Shown piece by piece: positions 17,338-25,478 of a DNA stretch of 64,000 bases (positions are counted from its first letter, which is position 1; each line of letters opens with the position of its first letter). The DNA is taken from the NCBI RefSeq assembly GCF_001499675.1, contig NZ_LN609302.1, positions 2,079,896 to 2,143,895 of the forward strand, given 5' to 3'. The translations under genes and the position numbers were made by a program. Source of the stretch: Acetobacter ghanensis. Its GTDB lineage: Bacteria > Pseudomonadota > Alphaproteobacteria > Acetobacterales > Acetobacteraceae. The notes below the pieces were generated by a model. The model was not told the DNA's origin. It saw only the letters and a list, made by a program, of their open reading frames with translations, and searched no databases.

Positions 17338-18603
17338 ATGACAGACCCCATCCAGCTGACCCGACTGCCCTCCGGCCTGACTGTTGTGACCGAACGCATG
17401 GACCGTGTGGAAACTGTTTCCTTCGGTGCCTATGTTTCTGCCGGAACCCGTAATGAAACTGCGGCCGAAAATGGGGTCTCCCATTTTCTGGAGCACATGG
17501 CCTTCAAAGGCACGGCCCGCCGCTCCGCCCTGCAAATTGCGGAAGAAATTGAGAACGTGGGCGGGCACATAAATGCCTATACCGCCCGCGAACAGACGGT
17601 CTTTTACGTCAAGCTGCTCAAGGAAAACATGGGGCTGGGGATCGACATTATTGGCGATATTCTGACCCATTCTACATTTGACGCAGCCGAACTGGAACGC
17701 GAACGCGGCGTGATCCTGCAAGAAATCGGTCAGGCGAACGACACCCCCGATGATGTAGTGTTTGACCATTTTCAGGAAACAGCATTCCCCAACCAGCCCA
17801 TGGGCCGCCCCATTCTGGGCACGGAAGGGTTGATCCGGGATATGCGCCGGGACACGCTCATGTCCTACATGCGCACGCACTACAACCCGTCCAACATGGT
17901 CGTCGCGGCGGCTGGCAATCTGAACCACCATGAGGTTGTGCAGCAGGTGGAACGGCACTTTGCCGATCTGCCGACCACACAGGCCCCGGTCATGGACGCG
18001 GCACAGTATGCTGGTGGTGAATTCCGCCAGATCAAGGACCTGGATCAGGCCCATATTGTGCTCGGGTTCCCTTCCACCGGTTACCGTGACCCGGACTATT
18101 ATGCCGCTCTTATCCTTTCCACCCTGCTAGGTGGTGGCATGTCCTCCCGCCTGTTTCAGGAAATCCGGGAAAAGCGCGGGCTGGTCTATTCCGTCTATTC
18201 CTTTAATGCACCGTTTGAAGGCGGTGGCGTGTTTGGCATTTATGCTGGCACGGGGGAAAAGGAATGTGCGGAGCTTATTCCAGTTACGCTGGAAGAACTT
18301 CGCAAGGTTCAGCTTTCCGTCAGTGCGGATGAACTGGCGCGCGCCCGTGCGCAGCTCAAGTCCTCCCTGCTCATGTCGTTGGAAAGCACGGGCAGCCGGT
18401 GCGAACAGATTGCGCGGCAGTTGCAGATTTTTGGCCGTATTATCCCCACGCAGGAAACGGTTGATCGGATAGAAGCTGTAACGCAGGAAGACATCTGCCG
18501 GACGGCAGCCCGTATTTTTGCTGGCACCCCCACGCTTGCAGCCCTTGGCCCCATCGGCCACATTCCTTCCCTGCAGAGCATCAAGGAGACACTGGCAGCA
18601 TGA
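17338..18603 (+). CDS. M16 family zinc peptidase (processing-peptidase type)
   Basis: Insulinase-like metallopeptidase of 421 residues, the size of bacterial homologues of mitochondrial processing peptidase. The inverted zinc motif HFLEH is at 49-53 and the third ligand is Glu129 in GVILQEIGQ, exactly 76 residues later as the family requires, so the site looks active. The C-terminal domain contains the GGGMSSRLFQEIREKRGLVY region conserved in the family (about residues 264-283). The start ATG follows AGGACGAG. The stop overlaps the pmbA start by 4 bp (ATGA), so the two are translationally coupled. There is no signal peptide. The substrate is unknown. Confidence 0.9.
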   Translation: MTDPIQLTRLPSGLTVVTERMDRVETVSFGAYVSAGTRNETAAENGVSHFLEHMAFKGTARRSALQIAEEIENVGGHINAYTAREQTVFYVKLLKENMGLGIDIIGDILTHSTFDAAELERERGVILQEIGQANDTPDDVVFDHFQETAFPNQPMGRPILGTEGLIRDMRRDTLMSYMRTHYNPSNMVVAAAGNLNHHEVVQQVERHFADLPTTQAPVMDAAQYAGGEFRQIKDLDQAHIVLGFPSTGYRDPDYYAALILSTLLGGGMSSRLFQEIREKRGLVYSVYSFNAPFEGGGVFGIYAGTGEKECAELIPVTLEELRKVQLSVSADELARARAQLKSSLLMSLESTGSRCEQIARQLQIFGRIIPTQETVDRIEAVTQEDICRTAARIFAGTPTLAALGPIGHIPSLQSIKETLAA

Positions 18604-19940
18604 CGCAACAGACCCTCGACCTTATTGCCGATCTGGTCAAACACGCTCGCTCCGCCGGAGCCGATGCCGCAGATGCCGTTTTTGTCAGCAGCACCGCTGT
18701 TGGAGCCGGTGTACGCAACGGCGTGACAGAAGAACTGGAACGCTCGGAAACAACCGATCTGGGTCTGAGGGTCTTTGTCGGCCGCAAGAACGCCATTGTC
18801 TCCACCACGACCCCCGACCGCGCTAAATTTGGCGCATTGGTGGATCAGGCGCTGGCCATGGCCCGTGTTCTACCCGATGACCAGTATGCAGGCCTTGCGC
18901 CGGGGGCGTTGCAAGGCACCGTCCTGACCAACGAACTGGAACTGGCAGACCCGGCCGAACCCGATACAGCCGCCCTGCTGGAGCGGGCCAAGGCGGGCGA
19001 AGACGCTGCCCTAGCCATAAAAGGTGTGACCAATAGCGCAGGCAGCAGTGCCTCCTGGGGGCGCACGGACATTACACTGGCAACGTCCGCCGGATTTGCG
19101 GGGACTTATAGCCGTACAAGCCATTCAAACTCGGTCTGCGTTCTGGCAGGCACGGGTGACGGTATGCAGCGTGATTACGACTACCACGGCACCGTCTGGC
19201 TTAAGGACCTGAAAGACGCAGCCACACTGGGCCACAGTGCCGGACAAAAAGCCGTTGCACGGCTAAACCCCGGCCGCCCGAAAACTGGCCATTACCCCGT
19301 CGTGTTCGACCCACGCGTTGCCGGGAGCTTTCTGGGCCATTTTGTGGGAGCCATTACAGGCACCGCCATTGCGCGGGGAACATCGTTCCTCAAAGACAAA
19401 ATGGGGCAGCCCATTTTTGCTGACACAGTCAGTATTACTGACGACCCAACCCGCGCAAAGGGTCTGCGGTCCCGCCCATTTGATGGGGAAGGCATGGCAG
19501 TTGCTCCCCTCTCCCTCGTGCAGGGAGGCGTTCTGCAAAACTGGGTTCTGGATAGCCGCAGTGCACGCCAGCTTGGCCTGCAAAGCAATGCCCGCGCAGC
19601 CCGAGGCACGGCAAGCCCGCCCGGCCCATCTGCCAGCAACCTGTTTTTTGAACCCGGAACACTCAGCCCTACAGAGCTGATGGCGGACATAAAAGAGGGC
19701 CTCTACATTACAGAAATGATGGGTTCCTCCATTAATGGCCTAACGGGGGATTACAGCCGAGGCGCCTCCGGCTTTATGATTCGCAATGGCCAGATTGCCG
19801 AACCTGTGGCGGGCTTTACTCTGGCGGGAAATCTGCTGGAAATTTTTGCTTCCATCACATTGGCGAACGATCTGGTATTCCGTTTTGGCACTGACGCCCC
19901 CACATTACGAACAGATGCCCTGAATACCGCTGGGGCGTAA
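18600..19940 (+). CDS. pmbA: TldE/PmbA-type metalloprotease subunit
   Basis: Protein of 446 residues of the TldD/TldE superfamily. It lacks the HExxxH zinc motif of TldD, so it is the non-catalytic TldE (PmbA) partner. Characteristic regions include VRNGVTEELERSE near 40, DLGLRVFVGRKNA near 55 and the C-terminal GLYITEMMGSSIN and DYSRGASGFMI. TldD-TldE complexes degrade or mature unfolded peptides such as microcins, and TldD has been linked to PQQ synthesis in Gluconobacter. The gene overlaps the M16 peptidase gene by 4 bp. tldD itself is not in this window. Confidence 0.92.
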   Translation: MTQQTLDLIADLVKHARSAGADAADAVFVSSTAVGAGVRNGVTEELERSETTDLGLRVFVGRKNAIVSTTTPDRAKFGALVDQALAMARVLPDDQYAGLAPGALQGTVLTNELELADPAEPDTAALLERAKAGEDAALAIKGVTNSAGSSASWGRTDITLATSAGFAGTYSRTSHSNSVCVLAGTGDGMQRDYDYHGTVWLKDLKDAATLGHSAGQKAVARLNPGRPKTGHYPVVFDPRVAGSFLGHFVGAITGTAIARGTSFLKDKMGQPIFADTVSITDDPTRAKGLRSRPFDGEGMAVAPLSLVQGGVLQNWVLDSRSARQLGLQSNARAARGTASPPGPSASNLFFEPGTLSPTELMADIKEGLYITEMMGSSINGLTGDYSRGASGFMIRNGQIAEPVAGFTLAGNLLEIFASITLANDLVFRFGTDAPTLRTDALNTAGA

Positions 19941-19964
19941 CTGTTAGCCGGAGACAAAAAGCCT

Positions 19965-20915
19965 GTGAAATCACGTCTGCTGCGTTCTGTTCTGAGTGCG
20001 TTCCTAGGGGCCAGCCTACTGGCTGGGCCATTGGCCATGCAGGCCGATGCCCGGCCCGGTCAGGGCGGGTCCATGGGAAGCCGTGGCAGCCATACATGGA
20101 GTGCTCCCCCTGTTACGCGCACAACACCGTACAGCACAGCCCCCATGGAACGCTCCATTACGCCCCGGACCTCACCTGCAACGCCGGGCTATGGCGCATC
20201 CCAGATGGGAGCACCCTTTGCGCGCCCGATGGGCTACCCTAACCGCCACCCATTCCTGACCGGTCTTGCCGGAGGTTTTCTGGGAGCCGGGCTATTTGGC
20301 ATGTTGAGCGGACACGGCTTTATGGGGGGGATGCACGGCTTCTTCAGCCTGTTGGGGCTGATGGTCCAGATTGCCTTGGTTGTTATGGTTGTTATGTGGC
20401 TGGTGCGCCGCTTTAGCCGAGGCAACTCGGGTGGCAACAGCTTTGGCATGGCTCCCTCGGGGGGGATGCCCGGTGTGGCCCCGGCCTCTCCCTCCCCCGG
20501 TGGAGCACCGATCCAGATCACCACGGCAGATTATCAGTCCTTCCAGCAGACGCTGATGGATATCCAAAGCGCATGGAACCAGCAGAACATTCCGGCCATG
20601 CAGCAGATGGCAACGCCGGAAATGGTCTCCTACTTCAACGAACAGCTCGCTGCGTTGGCAAGTCAGGGCGCGCGCAATGTTGTGTCTGACGTACGCTTCC
20701 TTCAGGGCGATCTGGCAGAAGCGTGGCGTGAAAACGGCATGGACTATGCCAGCGTTGCCATGCGCTACAGCCTGATAGATCTGACCACTAATGCTACAGG
20801 GCAGGTTATTGATGGCAGTTCGACCTCACCTGTCACTGTAACAGAGGTCTGGACCTTTGTTCGGCCCTCGCGCGGCGGCCGATGGTTACTCTCAGCTATT
20901 CAGCAGGCCCGCTGA
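19965..20915 (+). CDS. Tim44-like domain protein with signal sequence
   Basis: Protein of 316 residues. It begins with a signal peptide (KSRLLRSVLSAFLGASLLAGPLA), followed by a Gly/Ser/Pro-rich stretch (residues 30-85), a hydrophobic glycine-rich segment and a membrane helix near 130-145 (LMVQIALVVMVVMWLV). The C-terminal Tim44-like domain (about 185-316) includes YQSFQQTLMDIQSAWNQQN. Tim44 domains bind membranes or partner proteins; the bacterial role is not established. The start is the GTG at 19965, with GGAGA 11 bases upstream, 24 bp after pmbA. A strong terminator follows. Confidence 0.82.
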   Translation: MKSRLLRSVLSAFLGASLLAGPLAMQADARPGQGGSMGSRGSHTWSAPPVTRTTPYSTAPMERSITPRTSPATPGYGASQMGAPFARPMGYPNRHPFLTGLAGGFLGAGLFGMLSGHGFMGGMHGFFSLLGLMVQIALVVMVVMWLVRRFSRGNSGGNSFGMAPSGGMPGVAPASPSPGGAPIQITTADYQSFQQTLMDIQSAWNQQNIPAMQQMATPEMVSYFNEQLAALASQGARNVVSDVRFLQGDLAEAWRENGMDYASVAMRYSLIDLTTNATGQVIDGSSTSPVTVTEVWTFVRPSRGGRWLLSAIQQAR

Positions 20916-20948
20916 ATAGCCACACTCCCCGCCGAACAGGTCATAATA

Positions 20949-20986
20949 AAAAGCTCGCCATTCCAGTTGGAGTGGCGAGCTTTTTT
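20949..20986. terminator. Bidirectional rho-independent terminator
   Basis: A perfect 12-bp stem (AAAAGCTCGCCA at 20949-20960, partner 20973-20984) with a 12-base loop is flanked by an A-run on the left and six T residues on the right. It serves the Tim44-like gene on plus and the ctaB cluster on minus. Confidence 0.9.
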
Positions 20987-21042
20987 AATACATGGAAGGC
21001 ACGATGCTCCCGACAAATTATCTGGAACATCCACCCATCGGA

Positions 21043-21180
21043 TTATGGATGGAACAGCGTTAAACCGAACATGATGACTGCCAGAAACAGCATGAACGCA
21101 ACCATGCCACGTACACGCTGGCTCTGGCGCTTCTGCCGTTCCAGTTGTTCGGGTGTCTGGGTTATGGGCGCTGCGGTCAT
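21043..21180 (-). CDS. Small single-helix membrane protein next to ctaB (CoxF-like position)
   Basis: 45-residue protein starting MTAAPITQTPEQLERQK. It has a charged helical N-terminus (Q/R/K-rich, residues 10-25) and one transmembrane helix (MVAFMLFLAVIMFGLTLF, residues 26-43). The ATG at 21178-21180 lies one base after the ctaB stop, so the two are coupled. In alphaproteobacterial cytochrome c oxidase clusters a similar small membrane protein often sits between ctaB and ctaG; this is probably its remnant here. ctaG, ctaC and ctaE are absent. The position and topology are clear; the function is inference. Confidence 0.7.
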   Translation of the reverse strand: MTAAPITQTPEQLERQKRQSQRVRGMVAFMLFLAVIMFGLTLFHP

Positions 21181-21181
21181 A

Positions 21182-22141
21182 TCAGTGCATCCATAGCTGA
21201 TAAAAGTGGTCGCCCAGAAGGCCACAGAACAGGAAGAAAAGGTAAGCCAGCGAGAAGCGGAACGAAATGCGGGCTGCTTTATCCCCATTCCGGCTGACAC
21301 CGTTTTCGTCCTGCGGTTCCAGCAACACGCGCACGGCACAGGCGACAAAGCCAAGCCCCAGCACCACAGCTGTTACCGTATAAATCCACCCACTTGCCCC
21401 AACAAAGGATGGCACCAAAGATACAGCAAGCAGGACTAGCGTATATATAAAGATCTGCCAGCGTGTATGCCGTACCCCATGCACCACCGGCAGCATGGGA
21501 ATACCCGCGCGCCCGTAGTCCTTGCAGGCATAAAGAGCCAGAGACCAAAAATGCGGTGGCGTCCAGAAGAACACAATACCGAACATGACGACCGGCATAA
21601 CCGCCATATGGCCTGTAGCCGCAGCCCAACCGATCATGGGGGGGAAGGCCCCTGCCGCACCACCGATAACGATGTTCTGCGGCGTCGAGCGCTTGAGCCA
21701 CATGGTGTAAATGACGGAATAAAAGAAAATGGAAAACGCCAGTATGGCGGCAGCCAGCGTGTTGGTGGCAATCCACATCAGGCAGACAGAAAGGCAGGCC
21801 AAGCCCACCCCATAGGCCAGTGCCTCGTTTTCTGGAATACGACCAGAAGGCACGGGCCGTGTAATGGTCCGCTGCATGACCGCGTCTATATCCCGGTCGT
21901 ACCACATATTAATGGCCCCGGCAGCGCCCGAGGCCAAACAGATGCAGAATATGGTCACCATGCCTACAAACGGGTTCATATGCCCCGGTGCCATGAACAT
22001 GCCCGCAGCACCCGTAAACACAACAAGCGAAATGACCCGAGGCTTAAGCAGTGCCACCCAGTCTCGCGCCTGTGTGCCAACCTGCTCCGTTTTAAAGCGG
22101 GGGCGTCTGGCCTGCGGGGCGGAAAGGCTTGCTTCGCTCAT
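21182..22141 (-). CDS. ctaB: Protoheme IX farnesyltransferase (heme O synthase)
   Basis: UbiA-superfamily membrane prenyltransferase of 319 residues that adds a farnesyl group to heme B to make heme O. The first Asp-rich motif is NMWYDRDIDAVMQRTITRP near 110, and the second conserved region includes GAAGAFPPMIGWAAATG and FWTPPHFWSLALY. Seven or more transmembrane helices are visible. It overlaps the degenerate ctaD gene by 4 bp. Heme O is still needed by a bo3-type ubiquinol oxidase, which explains retention of an intact gene beside a damaged oxidase gene. Published work on A. pasteurianus reports functional ctaB in such a partial cluster. Confidence 0.95.
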   Translation of the reverse strand: MSEASLSAPQARRPRFKTEQVGTQARDWVALLKPRVISLVVFTGAAGMFMAPGHMNPFVGMVTIFCICLASGAAGAINMWYDRDIDAVMQRTITRPVPSGRIPENEALAYGVGLACLSVCLMWIATNTLAAAILAFSIFFYSVIYTMWLKRSTPQNIVIGGAAGAFPPMIGWAAATGHMAVMPVVMFGIVFFWTPPHFWSLALYACKDYGRAGIPMLPVVHGVRHTRWQIFIYTLVLLAVSLVPSFVGASGWIYTVTAVVLGLGFVACAVRVLLEPQDENGVSRNGDKAARISFRFSLAYLFFLFCGLLGDHFYQLWMH

Positions 22142-23406
22142 ACGGAAGTCCTCCCGGCAGCCTGCATTTCTGCCACCCGCGCATTCCCAACCCTAACGGG
22201 GATATCACGCTGGAAACTAATCAACGCCGCCAACACAAAGACCAATGCCGCCGCACCATACAGGGCGCAACCCAGCACCTGCATACCAGAAACAAACAGG
22301 CAGAGCGTTGCCACAGTCGTCAGCGCAAAGTGCAGGTGCGCAAGTTTTTGGGGGTACCAGAACCCACAGGCCTCGCCTCGCCACAGGTAAAAACCACCAC
22401 ACACGGCATAAAGCGCACCAAGCTGCAAAGCAGGATGCAGGCCAGTACCCTGAACAAGCTGAACGAGCCAGCCACCGGCCACTACAGCCAGAAAACCCAT
22501 GCCCCACAGCAGAGGCGTCCGCAGAGAAACACGCGCGCGCCACGTGCCAGCAAGCCACAGACCGGCGAGGCATACAGCGGAAAGCGAGCACAGACCCAGC
22601 AGAGTATTGCCAACCATCTGCGCGTTCAGGCTTTCCGCCCCATGCTCCAGACTACTTTTGGCCCATGCCACAACACCAGATGCTGCTGTTGCCGCCATGA
22701 TATAAGCCACTGGGCGGGTTTGGACCTGCCCAATCCGGGCTGCCATTTCAAACACAATACCAAACCCGGCGAGCAGAACAATTAACCCGACTGGTGCAGC
22801 AAAATATTCAGCCCCAATGGCAGGGCTAACTGCTGGCCACAGCCATGTCCGCATGGTTGCTGCGGCAAAAACAGGCACTGTCAGCAACAGAACGGCAGCA
22901 GACAGCATTTCCCCCCACACAAAAGGTGAAAAAGAAGTCTGGTCCCGACTGTCGGCACAGCTATCAAAAATCGTAGTCAGCACGGTCATGGCGGACATAA
23001 GTGCGCCCAATGACCACAGAATATTTGCGAACCGGGCATCGGCCAGTGTGCAGGTCAAAACCGCTGCTACAGCAAGCAGGGCAACAGCCAGCAGGTTAAG
23101 CCGACCCAGCAACATGTGCTCGCGCCCCAAAGCGCGTGGCAACCAGAGGGTGCCAAAACCACTCACCAGTGCAGGCACCACAACATAAAGCAGCATCAAT
23201 GCCGGATGAGCCTGCACCAACCGTGCCCCAAGGCCAGTCGCTGGTAACACGCCCATGCCCGCCAGCACGGAAACACCACCGCCCGCCAGGGCAGCCAGAG
23301 CGGCAAGCAACAGATAGGCTGTCCCGATGGCGGAATCCTGCCGTTGGCTCTGGGTTTTCTCAACTGTAGCAGATTGTGGGTAACGCCGGCTGTGAGCGGA
23401 GATCAT
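22138..23406 (-). CDS. ctaD: Degenerate cytochrome c oxidase subunit I homologue (CtaD-like)
   Basis: Membrane protein of 422 residues, shorter than normal CtaD (about 530-560) but an uninterrupted frame. Alignment to subunit I is clear: HPALMLLYVVVPALVSGFG (67-85) matches the helix II region, PFVWGEMLSAAVLLLTVPV matches helix V, and TPLLWGMGFL matches helix IX. His67 and His324 coincide with the two low-spin heme a ligands (His94 and His413 in Paracoccus numbering). The copper-B ligand motif GHPEVY is replaced by AAPVGL, the His-His pair by KS, and the heme a3 ligand in AHFH by TGLH. The C-terminal Arg-Arg heme-propionate region is missing. It cannot be a working oxidase. It may be a relic or a repurposed low-spin heme protein. 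Confidence 0.82.
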   Translation of the reverse strand: MISAHSRRYPQSATVEKTQSQRQDSAIGTAYLLLAALAALAGGGVSVLAGMGVLPATGLGARLVQAHPALMLLYVVVPALVSGFGTLWLPRALGREHMLLGRLNLLAVALLAVAAVLTCTLADARFANILWSLGALMSAMTVLTTIFDSCADSRDQTSFSPFVWGEMLSAAVLLLTVPVFAAATMRTWLWPAVSPAIGAEYFAAPVGLIVLLAGFGIVFEMAARIGQVQTRPVAYIMAATAASGVVAWAKSSLEHGAESLNAQMVGNTLLGLCSLSAVCLAGLWLAGTWRARVSLRTPLLWGMGFLAVVAGGWLVQLVQGTGLHPALQLGALYAVCGGFYLWRGEACGFWYPQKLAHLHFALTTVATLCLFVSGMQVLGCALYGAAALVFVLAALISFQRDIPVRVGNARVAEMQAAGRTSV

Positions 23407-23559
23407 GCTCCATGTTCCATATTCTGTGCAGGTGTGTGATGAAGAACTTTGAACCTGCTAGACAAAAAACGACCATATTCTAGCGTTTTTATTGCACGGA
23501 AACGACCCGCCAAGCCACGCATGTCTAGCGCCCCTGCCAAAACAGGAGCGCACATGTGT

Positions 23560-24258
23560 TTATTTTTCCGGCAGGTTTTCCAGCGTGACCAGCGTAAACA
23601 GGCCGAATGGCTGAACTGGCTGGATGTAGGCACGTGCAATATCTTCCTGCGGGAGCAGCGATTCCATTGCAAAATCCGGGTGCCAGCCGAGGGAGTGGGA
23701 CGCACGCGCCATGGCGTGTTCCACCGCGCCACGCAGCCCACCGGGAGCCAGAAAGTGGTTTACAAACAGAATGTAACCACCCGGACGCACAACACGTTTG
23801 AGCTCACGCAGCAGTTTACGCGGATGCGGCACAACAGATGCCACGAACATGGCAACGGCCACATCAAAGGAATTATCCTCAAACGTGGTGTCTTCCGCAT
23901 CCATTTCCAGCAGAGCGTTCACGTTTGTCAGATTGTCGCGCTTGACGCGTTCACGCGCCTTGGCCAGCATATCTGTTGAAAGGTCAATGCCCGTAATGGC
24001 TTTGTTTTTGGTATAGTGCGGCAGGGCAAGGCCGGTGCCGACGCCAACCTCCAGCACATTGTTGCCGGGCAGGCCATTAACGGCGTCCACCGCCCGCAGG
24101 CGCCCAAAACGGGAAATGCCGCCAAACGCCACGTCATAAACATTAGCCCAACGTCGATAGGCCTGTTTGACGGCCTCCGCATCAAGCGCAGAGCGCGATG
24201 GAGGAGGCACGGGGCTTTCCCCTCCGCCGGAGGGGTATTCTTGGAGAACGTCACTCAT
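23560..24258 (-). CDS. pmtA: Phosphatidylethanolamine N-methyltransferase, PmtA type
   Basis: SAM-dependent class I methyltransferase of about 232 residues, likely converting phosphatidylethanolamine to phosphatidylcholine at the inner membrane. Motif I is VLEVGVGTGLALPHY near residue 66 and motif II is ITGIDLSTDMLAKARERV. YRRWANVYDVAFGGISRFGRLRAVDAVN matches the start of alphaproteobacterial PmtA. The start is the ATG at 24256-24258, after AGAGAGA; the frame is open 34 codons further upstream. Phosphatidylcholine is a known major lipid in acetic acid bacteria. The gene is monocistronic, between ctaD and gshB on the same strand. Confidence 0.85.
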   Translation of the reverse strand: MSDVLQEYPSGGGESPVPPPSRSALDAEAVKQAYRRWANVYDVAFGGISRFGRLRAVDAVNGLPGNNVLEVGVGTGLALPHYTKNKAITGIDLSTDMLAKARERVKRDNLTNVNALLEMDAEDTTFEDNSFDVAVAMFVASVVPHPRKLLRELKRVVRPGGYILFVNHFLAPGGLRGAVEHAMARASHSLGWHPDFAMESLLPQEDIARAYIQPVQPFGLFTLVTLENLPEK

Positions 24259-24402
24259 GTTCTCTCTCTGCCCGCTGACGGTCATTTCTTCAAGAGCCAC
24301 TATACTCTCTTCCTTCCTGCTTGCAGCACACACCACAAAAGCGCCCTTGTGTGGCAGCATACTTTTTCCGGCATGGTGCCGCCCAACAGGCCCTGACAGC
24401 TC

Positions 24403-25398
24403 TTATTGGACAGACAACTTACGTTCAATACAATCCCATATGCTGGCGGCACCATTAATGCCATCAAACCGTTCCAGTTCCTGCAAACCGGTAGGTGACG
24501 TCACATTGATTTCCGTCAGATACTGCCCAATAACATCAATACCCACAAAAATCAGGCCGTGTTCTTTAAGAAACGGCCCAATCGCTTCACAAATCTCGCG
24601 GTCCCGCGCTGTCAGCTCCACTTTGCACGCAACGCCGCCCACATGCATGTTAGAGCGGTGGTCCTCCCCCGATGGCACACGGTTAATGGCACCTATCGGC
24701 TCTCCATCCACCAGAATAACGCGCTTGTCGCCTGCGGTCACCGCGGGTTCGTACCGCTGGATCATAAGCGGTTCGCGCGAGCGGGCAAAGTGCATTTCCA
24801 GCAGGGCATTCAAGTTCTGATCATCTGCCTTGATCCGGAAAACGCCGCTCCCGCCATTACCAAACAGCGGTTTGACAATAATATCTTTCCACTTAGCCCG
24901 GAATGCGCGAATCTGCTCGACATCCCATGTAACCAGCGTAGGCGGCATAAGCTGGGGAAAGTGCGTAACCAGCAGCTTTTCCGGGCTATCACGGACCCAG
25001 CGCGGGTCATTAACCACCAGAGCCTGATCCGGCCCTGTGCCATGAATGTGGTCGAGCATATGCGTGGCAGTAATATATGCCATGTCAAAAGGTGGGTCTT
25101 GGCGCATAAGCACCACATCCATCCCCCGCAAAGACTGGCGTGATGCCTCGCCAAAGGTTGCATGTCGTCCCTTTTCCCGGCGCACAGTTACGGGGCGCAG
25201 CAAGGCTGTAACATCGGTCCGCATGGGCTGCCCGGCCTCAACCGTTCCCTCGTCCAATGCGAGGGAACTGACTTCGTACACAAACAGACTGTGGCCCCGC
25301 GCCTGTGCTTCCAACATCAGGGCGAAGGTTGAATCTCCATCAATATTAACATGCTCAAGTGGGTCCATCTGGACCGCCACAAGCCGTGGAGAAGCCAT
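24403..25398 (-). CDS. gshB: Glutathione synthetase
   Basis: ATP-grasp ligase of 331 residues that joins glycine to gamma-glutamylcysteine. It starts [20 protein letters not shown], the standard N-terminus with substrate-binding residues. [29 protein letters not shown] and the C-terminal [16 protein letters not shown] are GshB signatures. The length is normal. gshA lies 37 kb away in this window, so the two-step pathway is complete. It follows the GT39 gene on the same strand with an 80-bp gap. Confidence 0.96.
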   Translation of the reverse strand: MASPRLVAVQMDPLEHVNIDGDSTFALMLEAQARGHSLFVYEVSSLALDEGTVEAGQPMRTDVTALLRPVTVRREKGRHATFGEASRQSLRGMDVVLMRQDPPFDMAYITATHMLDHIHGTGPDQALVVNDPRWVRDSPEKLLVTHFPQLMPPTLVTWDVEQIRAFRAKWKDIIVKPLFGNGGSGVFRIKADDQNLNALLEMHFARSREPLMIQRYEPAVTAGDKRVILVDGEPIGAINRVPSGEDHRSNMHVGGVACKVELTARDREICEAIGPFLKEHGLIFVGIDVIGQYLTEINVTSPTGLQELERFDGINGAASIWDCIERKLSVQ

Positions 25399-25478
25399 AA
25401 ACGGGGGTTCCTGTTCCTGCTGACAGAGCGATTATCCGCTATCCTGCCTTTTTTCAGATCAACACGCAAACGACATGC

